From assembly GCA_964638715.1 (NCBI GenBank), contig CAZWZF010000001.1:166129-230128 (forward strand): a stretch of 64,000 bases of DNA, given 5' to 3'. Below, in pieces: positions 1 to 7,137 of this stretch. Position numbers and translations under genes: made by a program. Under the pieces are notes generated by a model, which was given only the letters and a program-made list of their open reading frames with translations, was not told where the DNA came from and made no database searches. Position 1 is the stretch's first letter. Each line of letters opens with the position of its first letter. The DNA comes from JBAXQQ01 sp037131695 (lineage in GTDB: Bacteria; Armatimonadota; Hebobacteria; CAIYQO01).

Positions 1-512
1 TCTTTGGCTGCATTTTCTAATATTTCAGCAATTAATGGCGCTTTACCGGCAAGGTATGATTCTCTGTCATTGGGGAACTTCTCAGCCAGTTCTTTTTTTA
101 GACTATCATATTTTTCTGCAACATCAGGATGCGCAACTAAATAATCCCGAAATATAATCCATTGTTTCCAATGATTACTTCCTTTTTCCACCATGTGGAC
201 ATGGCAGGTACGAGGATTGCCCAGAACGAAAAAATTCCTGCCGGGAAGGCCGAAATCACCTAAATATTCAAAACCGGCTGATTCCATTAACGGAATACAC
301 TTGTCTAAATCAGATATTTGGGGAATCATTATTGCTATATCAATTACTGGTTTAGCGGACAAACCAGGTATGGATGTGCTTCCTATGTGCTGGATATCCA
401 TTGCTAAAGCACCTAAAGCATCGGCAATTCTTTTTTCTTCTATTTTATACAACTTTTCCCATTGAGGAGAAAATGGCGATAATTTAACAGTTCCTGGTGG
501 TAACCCAAGCAT
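1..512 (-). CDS. GrpB family (UPF0157) protein, C-terminus cut by window edge
   Basis: About 170 residues are visible, starting MLGLPPGTVKLSPFSP. The block HIGSTSIPGLSAKPVIDI near residues 42-59 is the hallmark of the GrpB/UPF0157 family, which has a nucleotidyltransferase-like fold and is often annotated as a dephospho-CoA-kinase-linked or standalone protein of unknown role. Later conserved pieces, FEYLGDFGLPGRNFF and HVHMVEKGS, also fit. The start ATG is at 510-512 on the minus strand and is preceded by AGGTGA at good spacing. The open frame runs off the left edge, so the 3' end is missing. The family call is firm; the biochemical function is not known to me. Confidence 0.88.
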   Translation of the reverse strand, partial: MLGLPPGTVKLSPFSPQWEKLYKIEEKRIADALGALAMDIQHIGSTSIPGLSAKPVIDIAIMIPQISDLDKCIPLMESAGFEYLGDFGLPGRNFFVLGNPRTCHVHMVEKGSNHWKQWIIFRDYLVAHPDVAEKYDSLKKELAEKFPNDRESYLAGKAPLIAEILENAAK

Positions 513-646
513 AATATTCACCTCGTATAATTAATAATATATCATTTCATACTAAATTATGCAAGTTATCGCTTAGTAAGTTATCAAAATATTCGATTTC
601 TTAACATTTTTTTAATGTAAAGCTACTAAAATCCTGCATTTATTGT

Positions 647-675
647 TTGCAATCAATGCCAATCATGGGTATAAT
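647..675 (+). promoter_or_regulatory. Sigma70-type promoter of the 730-4141 operon
   Basis: TTGCAA at 647-652 and TATAAT at 670-675 are separated by 17 bases, close to the housekeeping consensus. The predicted start near 682 lies about 48 bases upstream of the first gene and would drive the small anchored protein, thiL, larC and tatD. Seen in sequence; activity is inferred. Confidence 0.6.
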
Positions 676-729
676 CATCTTGCCCGCATTATCGCGGAGA
701 CTACAAAAAAAAATAAATTGGAAAATTAA

Positions 730-1206
730 ATGCGTACACCAACAATCTTAATCATTTTTACTGTATTTTTAGTTGGCATCGTCTTATTTTTGACTATATC
801 CCGGAAACAGGATGCGTCACATCCAGCTATGATACAGGTAAACACATTTTTAAAGGCAATAATTGATAAAAACTCCGTTGCAGTTGAATCCGCATTAGAC
901 CCTAAATATGCAACAGTTACATGGGTGGGCGAAGGCGATTCAAAAACACTGGTTTCATTGCACTTTAAAAGTTTCTCGCCATCAGGTGGTGGTGCTTTTA
1001 CTACTATCCCGGAAAGTAAATGGTCAAATTATGATTTAAGAAAATTAACCATTGATACTACTGCGGCTACGAACCCGGACATTGATGAAGAAGCTAAAAC
1101 AGCTTCTGTAAAAATGACAGATGGTGTTAAGGTATTTTTAAGGCAGAATGAGAGTGGGAAATGGATAATTTGTCATATTCAGAAAAAAGTAGAGGCCGAT
1201 CAATAA
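730..1206 (+). CDS. Small membrane-anchored protein, possible NTF2-like fold
   Basis: A 158-residue protein with one N-terminal hydrophobic segment (residues about 4-23, ILIIFTVFLVGIVLFLTI) and no lipobox, so probably anchored with the rest outside the cytoplasm. The remainder (AMIQVNTFLKAIIDKNSVAVESAL, then strand-rich sequence ending KWIICHIQKK) has the helix-then-sheet pattern of NTF2-like/DUF4878-type domains, but I do not recognise a specific family. It is the first gene behind the promoter at 647-675 and overlaps thiL by 46 bases in another frame. No strong Shine-Dalgarno is visible before the ATG. Function unknown. Confidence 0.6.
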   Translation: MRTPTILIIFTVFLVGIVLFLTISRKQDASHPAMIQVNTFLKAIIDKNSVAVESALDPKYATVTWVGEGDSKTLVSLHFKSFSPSGGGAFTTIPESKWSNYDLRKLTIDTTAATNPDIDEEAKTASVKMTDGVKVFLRQNESGKWIICHIQKKVEADQ

Positions 1207-2183
1207 TTGATATACCTGGCGAAGACGCGTTAATTGCGAAATTGGCTGGCATATTGCCTGCTCCTCGCCAAACTGCTCTTACTATAGGTGATGACGCCGC
1301 TGCTATTGAATTACCCGGCGGGAAATTTCTATTAGTTACTACCGACGTCCTCATGGAAGGCGTCCATTTTCGTCTCTGCTGGGGTGACATTTTCGCATTA
1401 GGTTGGAAAGCACTGGAACAAAACCTTTCTGATATCGCCGCTATGGGTGGAGTTCCCACCCATGCTGTTGTCGGTTTAGCTGTACCACCAGGATGGGACC
1501 AGGAAAATGCATTTGAATTATATCAGGGAATCGCCGAGTGCGCCCGAACTGCCGGTGTTGATGTCGTAGGTGGCGATACTATCACCTCTGTTGGCCCTCT
1601 TACTATTTCTGTTACAGTTCTTGGTGAAACAAAAAATCCTATAACACGATATGGTGCCCGACCCGGTGATGCTATTTACATAACCGGAACTCTCGGACGC
1701 GCTGCTTCCGGTTTAATCGCATTAGAATCTAATCGTCCTATACCTCTTGATTTATCTGCCGCGGTGGAAGCACAAATGCGTCCTATCGCACGTATGAGTG
1801 AAGGCAAGGCACTGGGCGAAAGCGGCATAGTAACATCAATGATGGATCTTAGCGATGGTGTAGCGACTGATTTAAACAGATTATGCCGCCGCAGCAGAGT
1901 CGGCGCATTAATACATGAAGCGATGCTGCCGGTTGATGAAATTGTAGAAAGAGTGATGAATTGGGTTGAGGATTCGCGCAATCCAGTGGAAATAGCTTTA
2001 AATGGCGGAGAAGATTTCGAACTGTTATTTACAGCACCAGAAGATGCAGATGATGAGTTAAGACAAATATGTGATACTCCTATTACTAAAGTAGGTGAAA
2101 TAACAACCGGAGACTGGGTAGTTATTCAACATATTGATGGCAGTAGCACGCCACTGCACTGGGGCTTTACCCATCCGATATAG
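1161..2183 (+). CDS. thiL: Thiamine-monophosphate kinase
   Basis: ThiL phosphorylates thiamine monophosphate to thiamine diphosphate using ATP, the last step of thiamine cofactor synthesis, in the cytoplasm. The 340-residue length is normal for the family. Visible motifs in order: GDDAA (43-47), TDVLMEGVHF (61-70, metal and substrate binding), LSDIAAMGG, DVVGGDT, the linker RYGARPGD, MMDLSDGVATDL, and NGGEDFELLF near the C-terminus. The ATG at 1161 is preceded by a GAGAGTGGG stretch; no other ATG, GTG or TTG lies between residue 4 and the first conserved block, so the 46-base overlap with the upstream gene seems real. larC follows after 12 bases. No other thiamine genes and no TPP riboswitch are visible here. 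Confidence 0.95.
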   Translation: MDNLSYSEKSRGRSIIDIPGEDALIAKLAGILPAPRQTALTIGDDAAAIELPGGKFLLVTTDVLMEGVHFRLCWGDIFALGWKALEQNLSDIAAMGGVPTHAVVGLAVPPGWDQENAFELYQGIAECARTAGVDVVGGDTITSVGPLTISVTVLGETKNPITRYGARPGDAIYITGTLGRAASGLIALESNRPIPLDLSAAVEAQMRPIARMSEGKALGESGIVTSMMDLSDGVATDLNRLCRRSRVGALIHEAMLPVDEIVERVMNWVEDSRNPVEIALNGGEDFELLFTAPEDADDELRQICDTPITKVGEITTGDWVVIQHIDGSSTPLHWGFTHPI

Positions 2184-2195
2184 GGGTTTAATAAA

Positions 2196-3392
2196 TTGAA
2201 AATAGCATATTTTGATTGCATTTGCGGCATTAGCGGTAATATGACATTAGGTGCGATGATTGCCGCAGGTTTACCAGCAGAAACGTTAATCTCTGAACTA
2301 AAAAAAATACACCTTCATGGTTGGGAATTAAAGATAGAAAATGTCACTAAAAAAGGCATCGCCGCAACCCATTTAGATGTAATAGAAAGTCATCAACACC
2401 ACCATCATGAAGAAGAAGAAAGTAATCACCATCATCATACGCATCGCGGATTATATGATATTATCAAAATAATTGATGACAGCCACCTGCATGAAAATAT
2501 TAAAGAAACCGCAAAAAAGATATTTACACGCCTGGGCGAGGCTGAAGCCGATGTTCACGGCACCACCCCGGACAAAGTTCATTTTCATGAAGTTGGCGCG
2601 GTAGACGCGATTATTGATATCGTCGGCACTGCCATCGGTATGCATCATTTAGGAATTGATAAAGTTTATGCATCTGCTATCCCTACCGGAAATGGCTGGG
2701 TCAATTGCGCCCACGGCACATTGCCCATACCTGCCCCTGCAACCGCCTACCTGCTTTGCGGTGCACAGATTACCCCTACTGATATACAAGGCGAATTAAC
2801 CACCCCTACCGGAGCAGCAATCGCAACTACCCTTGCTGAAAGCTTTGGCAATATGCCGGCTATGAAAATTATTACTATTGGATATGGTGCCGGCACTAAA
2901 GAATTTGATATTCCAAATGTTATGCGCATATTTATTGGCGAAACTACAGATGATAAAACAAGCGACAGAATTATATCACTGGAATTCAATCTCGATGATT
3001 GCACCGGTGAAGCTATCGGCTACCTGATGGAAAAAACATTGCAAACCGGCGCATTGGATATCTTTTATACTCCGGTACAAATGAAAAAAAATCGTCCCGG
3101 AGTGATGGTAACTGTCTTATGCAAAGAGAACAATGAAGATGAGATTGTCAGATTGCTGATGCGTGAATCTACTACATTAGGCATAAGACGTACCGAAATC
3201 ACACGATATATTTTGCCAAGAAATATTGTAACAATAACAACACCTTTAGGTGATGTACGGGTAAAAACTTCGGAATTTGAAGGCAAGATTAAATATGCCC
3301 CTGAATATGAAGATTGCAAAAAGATTGCTGAATCATTAAATATTCCCTTAATTGAAGTTTTTAATATGGTTTTATCGCAAATGGTTAAGTAA
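2196..3392 (+). CDS. larC: Nickel-pincer cofactor (NPN) nickel-insertion protein LarC
   Basis: LarC inserts nickel into the pyridinium bis-thiocarboxylate mononucleotide to finish the nickel-pincer cofactor used by lactate racemase and relatives. The 398-residue protein is a full-length LarC1-LarC2 chain in one frame, opening MKIAYFDCICGISGNMTLGA. A histidine-rich, acid-broken loop at residues 66-84 fits metal storage or delivery. HFHEVGAVDAIIDIVG and the NLDDCTGE segment of the second half are typical. The start is a TTG at 2196 behind AGGGG. It sits between thiL and tatD, and its stop overlaps tatD in TAATG. No larA, larB or larE is in the window, so the apoenzyme served is unknown. Confidence 0.93.
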   Translation: MKIAYFDCICGISGNMTLGAMIAAGLPAETLISELKKIHLHGWELKIENVTKKGIAATHLDVIESHQHHHHEEEESNHHHHTHRGLYDIIKIIDDSHLHENIKETAKKIFTRLGEAEADVHGTTPDKVHFHEVGAVDAIIDIVGTAIGMHHLGIDKVYASAIPTGNGWVNCAHGTLPIPAPATAYLLCGAQITPTDIQGELTTPTGAAIATTLAESFGNMPAMKIITIGYGAGTKEFDIPNVMRIFIGETTDDKTSDRIISLEFNLDDCTGEAIGYLMEKTLQTGALDIFYTPVQMKKNRPGVMVTVLCKENNEDEIVRLLMRESTTLGIRRTEITRYILPRNIVTITTPLGDVRVKTSEFEGKIKYAPEYEDCKKIAESLNIPLIEVFNMVLSQMVK

Positions 3393-4141
3393 TGATCGAT
3401 ACCCATTGCCACCTGAATCATCCGAAATTATTGGAAAAAACGGCACAACTTCTACACGATGCCGCACAAGTTGGAGTAACTAAAATAATTGTTCCCAGTT
3501 GGGATGAGGATAGTTCGCGAAACGCGATGAAACTGGCAGTGAATTATCCTAATGTTATATATCCGGCAATAGGCGTTCACCCCTGGTTTCCCCCAAAAAA
3601 TGGCTATTCTTTCATAGAAGATATTTGCAGAGAATCAACTCCAATCGCAATCGGGGAAATAGGCATAGATAAAAGCGCACGTATTTCAATAGTTGAACAA
3701 ATGACGACTTTTACTACTATGATTGATATCGCCAGAAAATACGATTTGCCGGTTATAATACATGCTCGCGGCGGATGGGAAATAATTCTTGAAACATTGC
3801 GTGAAAAACCAGTTCGCGGAGTTATGCATGCGTATTCGGGCAGCGTAGAAATGATGCAAAAATTTATTTTAGCAGGGATGCAAATATCGTTCGCCGCCTC
3901 ATTAACCCGACCAAATAATAAGAAAACCATTCTCTGTGCCGAAGCAGTGTCATTACACAGCATGATGATTGAAACTGATGCTCCGGGAATGGCGGTTTAT
4001 GGGTTGACACGTGGCCAAGGGACCCCGGAGAATTTACCTGTTGTAGTCGGCACCATGGCAGAAATCCGCCGTATGCCTATATATGACATAATTATGCATA
4101 GTGATGCAAATGCGCGCGAGTTGTTTGGAATAAAGATGTAA
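3392..4141 (+). CDS. tatD: TatD-family metal-dependent hydrolase
   Basis: A 249-residue TIM-barrel hydrolase of the TatD family (3'-5' DNA exonuclease/deoxyribonuclease-type). Metal ligands are visible: MIDTHCHLNHP (His5, His7), AIGEIGID with the bridging Glu, VIIHARGG, MHAYSGS and IETDAPG. Length and motif order are those of the family; HAYSG in place of the more common HCFSG is a conservative change. It is translationally coupled to larC through TAATG, and its stop lies seven bases from the convergent stop of the DUF1385 gene. Substrate specificity cannot be read from sequence. Confidence 0.9.
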   Translation: MIDTHCHLNHPKLLEKTAQLLHDAAQVGVTKIIVPSWDEDSSRNAMKLAVNYPNVIYPAIGVHPWFPPKNGYSFIEDICRESTPIAIGEIGIDKSARISIVEQMTTFTTMIDIARKYDLPVIIHARGGWEIILETLREKPVRGVMHAYSGSVEMMQKFILAGMQISFAASLTRPNNKKTILCAEAVSLHSMMIETDAPGMAVYGLTRGQGTPENLPVVVGTMAEIRRMPIYDIIMHSDANARELFGIKM

Positions 4142-4148
4142 TTGAATG

Positions 4149-5375
4149 TTAACTTAATTTCAACAAAGCAATAATTATCGGGTCTATCATCGGCTGAAAT
4201 ACATTTGATAACAAGTCTACGACTAACACCCCCCCCATCACATATTGTATTCCCATCATTAATATTCTATCCCAGGTTGACTGTCTTTCGATTGGAGCCA
4301 TCCTATATGTTGATATTAACTCTACTGCAGCCTTTACTCCCGATTCCAATTCTTTCTTTGACGGGGTTCGCGTTGTCCATCTTTGCTGAATCCACGCGCC
4401 AACTTTTTTCCATGTCATTGATATGGCTATCACCATCCATACAGTTATAATTGCCACAAAACTGATATTTGTCTGTCCCCAATGAGTTCGCAAGGTCAAT
4501 GCGATAAGAGTAACGCCAAGATATATGAATGACAATATCGCTATCAGGTTTGTTCCGCAGCGCGGGTGAATTCGTGACATTTTTGCCACATTTTTCATTG
4601 TTAATGGTTCGCCATTTTCTATGGCATTTACCGACATGTGCTCCGCGGCATGATAACCAGACATGAGTGGCGAATAACGCAATACTACCAGAAACAAAAA
4701 AGTTGTTGCGATAGAATTAAAAATAATCAGGCTCAATTCATATTGCGGGAGCATTGCTGGTTGTACTGATAAATTTGAGAATAATAAAGTGTAATCTCTG
4801 AAAAGCTGATTGTTAGTGAACTTGTATATCGCGGCAGATAAAATGAGTGAGAAATTTTGTATAAAAAACAGGGATATCGCCATTAAAAATCCAGTTAAAA
4901 ATAGCGCAAATTTACCAACTCCTGCGGTTATTGATGTTGTATACAAATATACACCGAGAGGTGTTGCCATCCCGCCGATTCTTGGGGGTGGCGGATTATG
5001 AGTGACCGCGCCTAATACATCGTTGCAATTCAACCAGCCAATATATATATTGCCGGATACTACCGCCAGGCCTGCTACATTTTTCTCCATGAATATTTGT
5101 TTGGCAACCTGAATGGTAAAATGAGGATATAACACCGTTTCCGGCATCTCCATAATCATATTCACTGAAGTTATTTCAATCAAATTCGGATGTTCATTGG
5201 CTATTTTCAACAGCTTTTCAGTAGATACCACACCAACCAATCGGCTATTTTCTACCACCGGTAAATAATCCATTCCTTCTATTTGAAATAAAACAATAGC
5301 CTTTCCCGCAGTATCATCAGGTGATAATGTTTTAATTTGCTTTATTAATGGAGATATATTGTCCGCAGCGTTCAT
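4149..5375 (-). CDS. DUF1385 (YqhQ-type) membrane protein with N-terminal CBS pair
   Basis: A 408-residue protein. Residues about 7-125 form two CBS-type repeats (ILE/VAKQIF patterns, DYLPVVENSRLVGVVS), a module that usually binds adenine nucleotides. After a proline-rich linker (NPPPPRIGG, 127-135) comes a DUF1385 membrane domain: hydrophobic segments near 153-185, 215-233, 275-295 and 300-320, with the family signature SGYHAAEHMSVNAIENGEP (239-257) and SRIHPRCGTN (267-276). DUF1385/YqhQ proteins are predicted metal-dependent membrane enzymes of unknown substrate. They usually lack CBS domains, so this looks like a nucleotide-gated version. The start has no Shine-Dalgarno and sits eight bases after a TATAAT, suggesting a leaderless message. 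Confidence 0.88.
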   Translation of the reverse strand: MNAADNISPLIKQIKTLSPDDTAGKAIVLFQIEGMDYLPVVENSRLVGVVSTEKLLKIANEHPNLIEITSVNMIMEMPETVLYPHFTIQVAKQIFMEKNVAGLAVVSGNIYIGWLNCNDVLGAVTHNPPPPRIGGMATPLGVYLYTTSITAGVGKFALFLTGFLMAISLFFIQNFSLILSAAIYKFTNNQLFRDYTLLFSNLSVQPAMLPQYELSLIIFNSIATTFLFLVVLRYSPLMSGYHAAEHMSVNAIENGEPLTMKNVAKMSRIHPRCGTNLIAILSFIYLGVTLIALTLRTHWGQTNISFVAIITVWMVIAISMTWKKVGAWIQQRWTTRTPSKKELESGVKAAVELISTYRMAPIERQSTWDRILMMGIQYVMGGVLVVDLLSNVFQPMIDPIIIALLKLS

Positions 5376-5383
5376 ACCGCGTA

Positions 5384-5389
5384 ATTATA
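5384..5389 (-). promoter_or_regulatory. Extended -10 element for a probably leaderless CBS-DUF1385 mRNA
   Basis: Read on the minus strand, TGTATAAT ends eight bases before the ATG of the CBS-DUF1385 gene. Transcription would then begin at or within two bases of the start codon. No good -35 hexamer is seen at 17 bases, but an extended -10 can compensate. Inference from spacing only. Confidence 0.45.
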
Positions 5390-5430
5390 CAGAAAATGGG
5401 GTTATTATGATAGGTAGTAGATGAATATTA

Positions 5431-5577
5431 TTACACAGAGCCACAGAGGAGACACAGAGATGCACAGAGGTTTTTAATAAACTATTTTATAATAGACGAT
5501 ATTTTGTCACTGCCTGTCGAAGTGACCGAAATAATTTATCTCCGTTGCTCTGTGTCTTCTCCGTGTATCTTGTGTAA
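5431..5577. repeat. Imperfect inverted repeat built from CACAGAG units
   Basis: The left arm (5431-5470) is made of repeated CACAGAG-type heptads (ttacacagagccacagagga and onward). The right arm (5540-5577) is its imperfect reverse complement, with CTCTGTG and CTCCGTG units. The arms are about 38-40 bases with about 70 between them. Inside is a smaller perfect hairpin, GTCACT (5506-5511) with AGTGAC (5521-5526). The element fills the gap between the 5' end of the CBS-DUF1385 gene and the 3' end of dnaJ. Similar CACAGAG-rich intergenic elements are dispersed in some Planctomycetes and other large genomes. Whether it is a mobile miniature element or a structured RNA is not decided here. Confidence 0.6.
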
Positions 5578-5588
5578 CCCAATAATAA

Positions 5589-6755
5589 TTAATTTCCCTT
5601 GGCGAAATCGCTTATATCATCTACGATTTCTTCTACTTTTTTTTTGGCTTTTGAAAAGATGGAATCTTTCTTTCCAGCGTCAGTATCACCGGATTCTTTG
5701 GCGAGTTCTTCCAATAATTCACGTTCGCGATGCGACAATGATGTCGGTACTGCTATTCCCACTATAAAGTGCAAGTCGCCACGGAGATTGCTGTTATGCA
5801 GGTCTGGCATCCCCTTTCCTTTGATACGGAAAGTTTGCCCGGGTTGTGTGCCGGATGGTATGCCATATTCAACGTCGCCATCTATCAAAGTTTTAACGTG
5901 AATATTGCCGCCCAATGCCGCGGTGGTGAATGGTATATCAAATCTTCGCGCGATATCGTTGCCGCTGCGCTGGAATACTTTATCTTCCTTCACAAATAAC
6001 TGCACCATTAAATCGCCGGATTGTGCGCCGCGCATACCGGCATTGCCTTTGCCGCGATGGCGAATGCGAGATCCGGTATCTACACCCGGCGGAACAGTGA
6101 CGGTTATCGATTCAGATATGCGCACTCTGCCCGTACCGCTGCATTCTTTGCATGGATTCGGGATTATTTCGCCGGTTGCTCCGCAACGGTCGCAGGGAAC
6201 CTGGGTCTGTACCTGCATTCCGAATATGCCGGATACCGTTTGACGTCTCTGTCCCAAACCGCTGCAGGCGGGGCATTTAATCGCACTGCCGCCACCGGCA
6301 GAACCGGAGCCGTGACAGGTGGTGCAGGTAGTTTGATGCGGCACGCGAATATTTTTCTCGGTACCACGGGCAGCTTCTTCCAGAGTTATTTCCAGATCAT
6401 ATCGCAGCGATTCACCGGTGGGGTCAGGTCGCGATTGTCCACCCATATTTCCAAAAAATGAATCGAATATATCATTTATACCGCCGCTGAAACCGAAGTC
6501 TGCACCACCTCCGCCGAAGTTACCTTGACGCGGTCCATCATGACCATATTGGTCATACATGGCGCGTTTCTGCGGATTGCTCAATACTTCGTATGCTTCG
6601 CCGACTTCTTTAAATCTTTCTTCAGACTGCGGGTCGTTATTATTTACATCCGGGTGGTGTTGACGCGCCAGCCGACGATAGTTCTTCTTTATCTCTTCAG
6701 CAGAAGCGTTGCGGCTTACACCCAACAATTCATAATAATCGTGTTTTTCTGCCAT
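5589..6755 (-). CDS. dnaJ: Chaperone protein DnaJ (Hsp40)
   Basis: The Hsp70 co-chaperone, cytoplasmic. From the chosen start MAEKHDYYELLGVSRNAS, the J domain holds the HPD motif (RQHHPDVN), followed by a Gly/Phe-rich linker (GGGGADFGFSGG). Then come four zinc-binding CxxCxGxG repeats (CTTCHGSG, CPACSGLG, CDRCGATG, CKECSGTG), the two C-terminal beta domains, and a charged tail. It is a complete class A DnaJ. An ATG four codons upstream (6767) is also open; I prefer 6755 because most family members start MAxxDYYExLGV, but neither start has well-spaced Shine-Dalgarno sequence. It lies downstream of rpoZ on the same strand behind a hairpin. No dnaK or grpE is in the window. Confidence 0.95.
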   Translation of the reverse strand: MAEKHDYYELLGVSRNASAEEIKKNYRRLARQHHPDVNNNDPQSEERFKEVGEAYEVLSNPQKRAMYDQYGHDGPRQGNFGGGGADFGFSGGINDIFDSFFGNMGGQSRPDPTGESLRYDLEITLEEAARGTEKNIRVPHQTTCTTCHGSGSAGGGSAIKCPACSGLGQRRQTVSGIFGMQVQTQVPCDRCGATGEIIPNPCKECSGTGRVRISESITVTVPPGVDTGSRIRHRGKGNAGMRGAQSGDLMVQLFVKEDKVFQRSGNDIARRFDIPFTTAALGGNIHVKTLIDGDVEYGIPSGTQPGQTFRIKGKGMPDLHNSNLRGDLHFIVGIAVPTSLSHRERELLEELAKESGDTDAGKKDSIFSKAKKKVEEIVDDISDFAKGN

Positions 6756-6778
6756 ATTCCTATTCATCCACTCATAAC

Positions 6779-6808
6779 AAAACCGGCTACAGTATCTGCG
6801 CCGGTTTT
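6779..6808 (-). terminator. Hairpin between rpoZ and dnaJ
   Basis: A perfect nine-base stem AAAACCGGC / GCCGGTTTT with a 12-base loop. On the minus strand it is followed by only a short T-rich run, so it may be a weak terminator or attenuator that lets part of rpoZ transcription reach dnaJ. Confidence 0.55.
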
Positions 6809-6827
6809 GAGATTATTTTATTAACAA

Positions 6828-7040
6828 TTAATCTTTGTCTGCCAGTATCTTAACTCTGGCCTCTGCGATTTCAACCATTGCATTGTTGATTAAACCGGCA
6901 GTATTTGTCTCGGTCATGCGGCCGCGGCGTTCTTTCAACTCGCGTGCTCGTTGTGAAACCGCTACCACTAAAGCGTACTTGCCAATGCGCTCTTTCAAAC
7001 GCTCAACATTAACGCGCTGTTTAACTTTCTTCTCTGTCAT
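6828..7040 (-). CDS. rpoZ: RNA polymerase omega subunit
   Basis: A 70-residue protein, MTEKKVKQRVNVERLKERIG, with the omega core KYALVVAVSQRARELKERR (residues about 21-39) and the following NTAGLINNAMVEIAEARVKI. Omega assists assembly of core RNA polymerase by holding beta'. The longer frame beginning at a TTG (7052) is rejected: GGGGGGA just inside it is an ideal Shine-Dalgarno for the ATG at 7040. A near-consensus promoter lies at 7076-7105. dnaJ follows after a hairpin. Confidence 0.93.
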   Translation of the reverse strand: MTEKKVKQRVNVERLKERIGKYALVVAVSQRARELKERRGRMTETNTAGLINNAMVEIAEARVKILADKD

Positions 7041-7075
7041 CTTTCCCCCCAACTGGTAAAGATAATGCGGGGTAC

Positions 7076-7105
7076 ATTATAGAAAATTTAGGGGTGATGT
7101 GTCAA
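7076..7105 (-). promoter_or_regulatory. Consensus sigma70-type promoter of rpoZ
   Basis: On the minus strand, TTGACA (7105-7100) and TATAAT (7081-7076) are both perfect hexamers, 18 bases apart. The predicted start falls near 7069, about 30 bases upstream of the rpoZ ATG. Confidence 0.75.
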
Positions 7106-7137
7106 ATGTGAATCTTATGAAGTAACAATTTGTTATT

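Noticed and set aside
517..646. Repeated AAGTTATC in the gap before the first operon
   Set aside because: Two short copies 17 bases apart in AT-rich DNA; not enough to call an operator.
1127..1459. Minus-strand frame opposite thiL
   Set aside because: Antisense shadow of ThiL motifs; composition has no protein character.
5599..6461. Several open frames opposite dnaJ (including ones at 5769, 5905 and 6021 on the plus strand)
   Set aside because: They lie opposite a clear DnaJ, have no family motifs or ribosome sites, and their sequence is the complement of the zinc-finger coding region.
7041..7052. Four-residue N-terminal extension of rpoZ from a TTG
   Set aside because: The extension codons contain the GGGGGGA ribosome site for the ATG at 7040.
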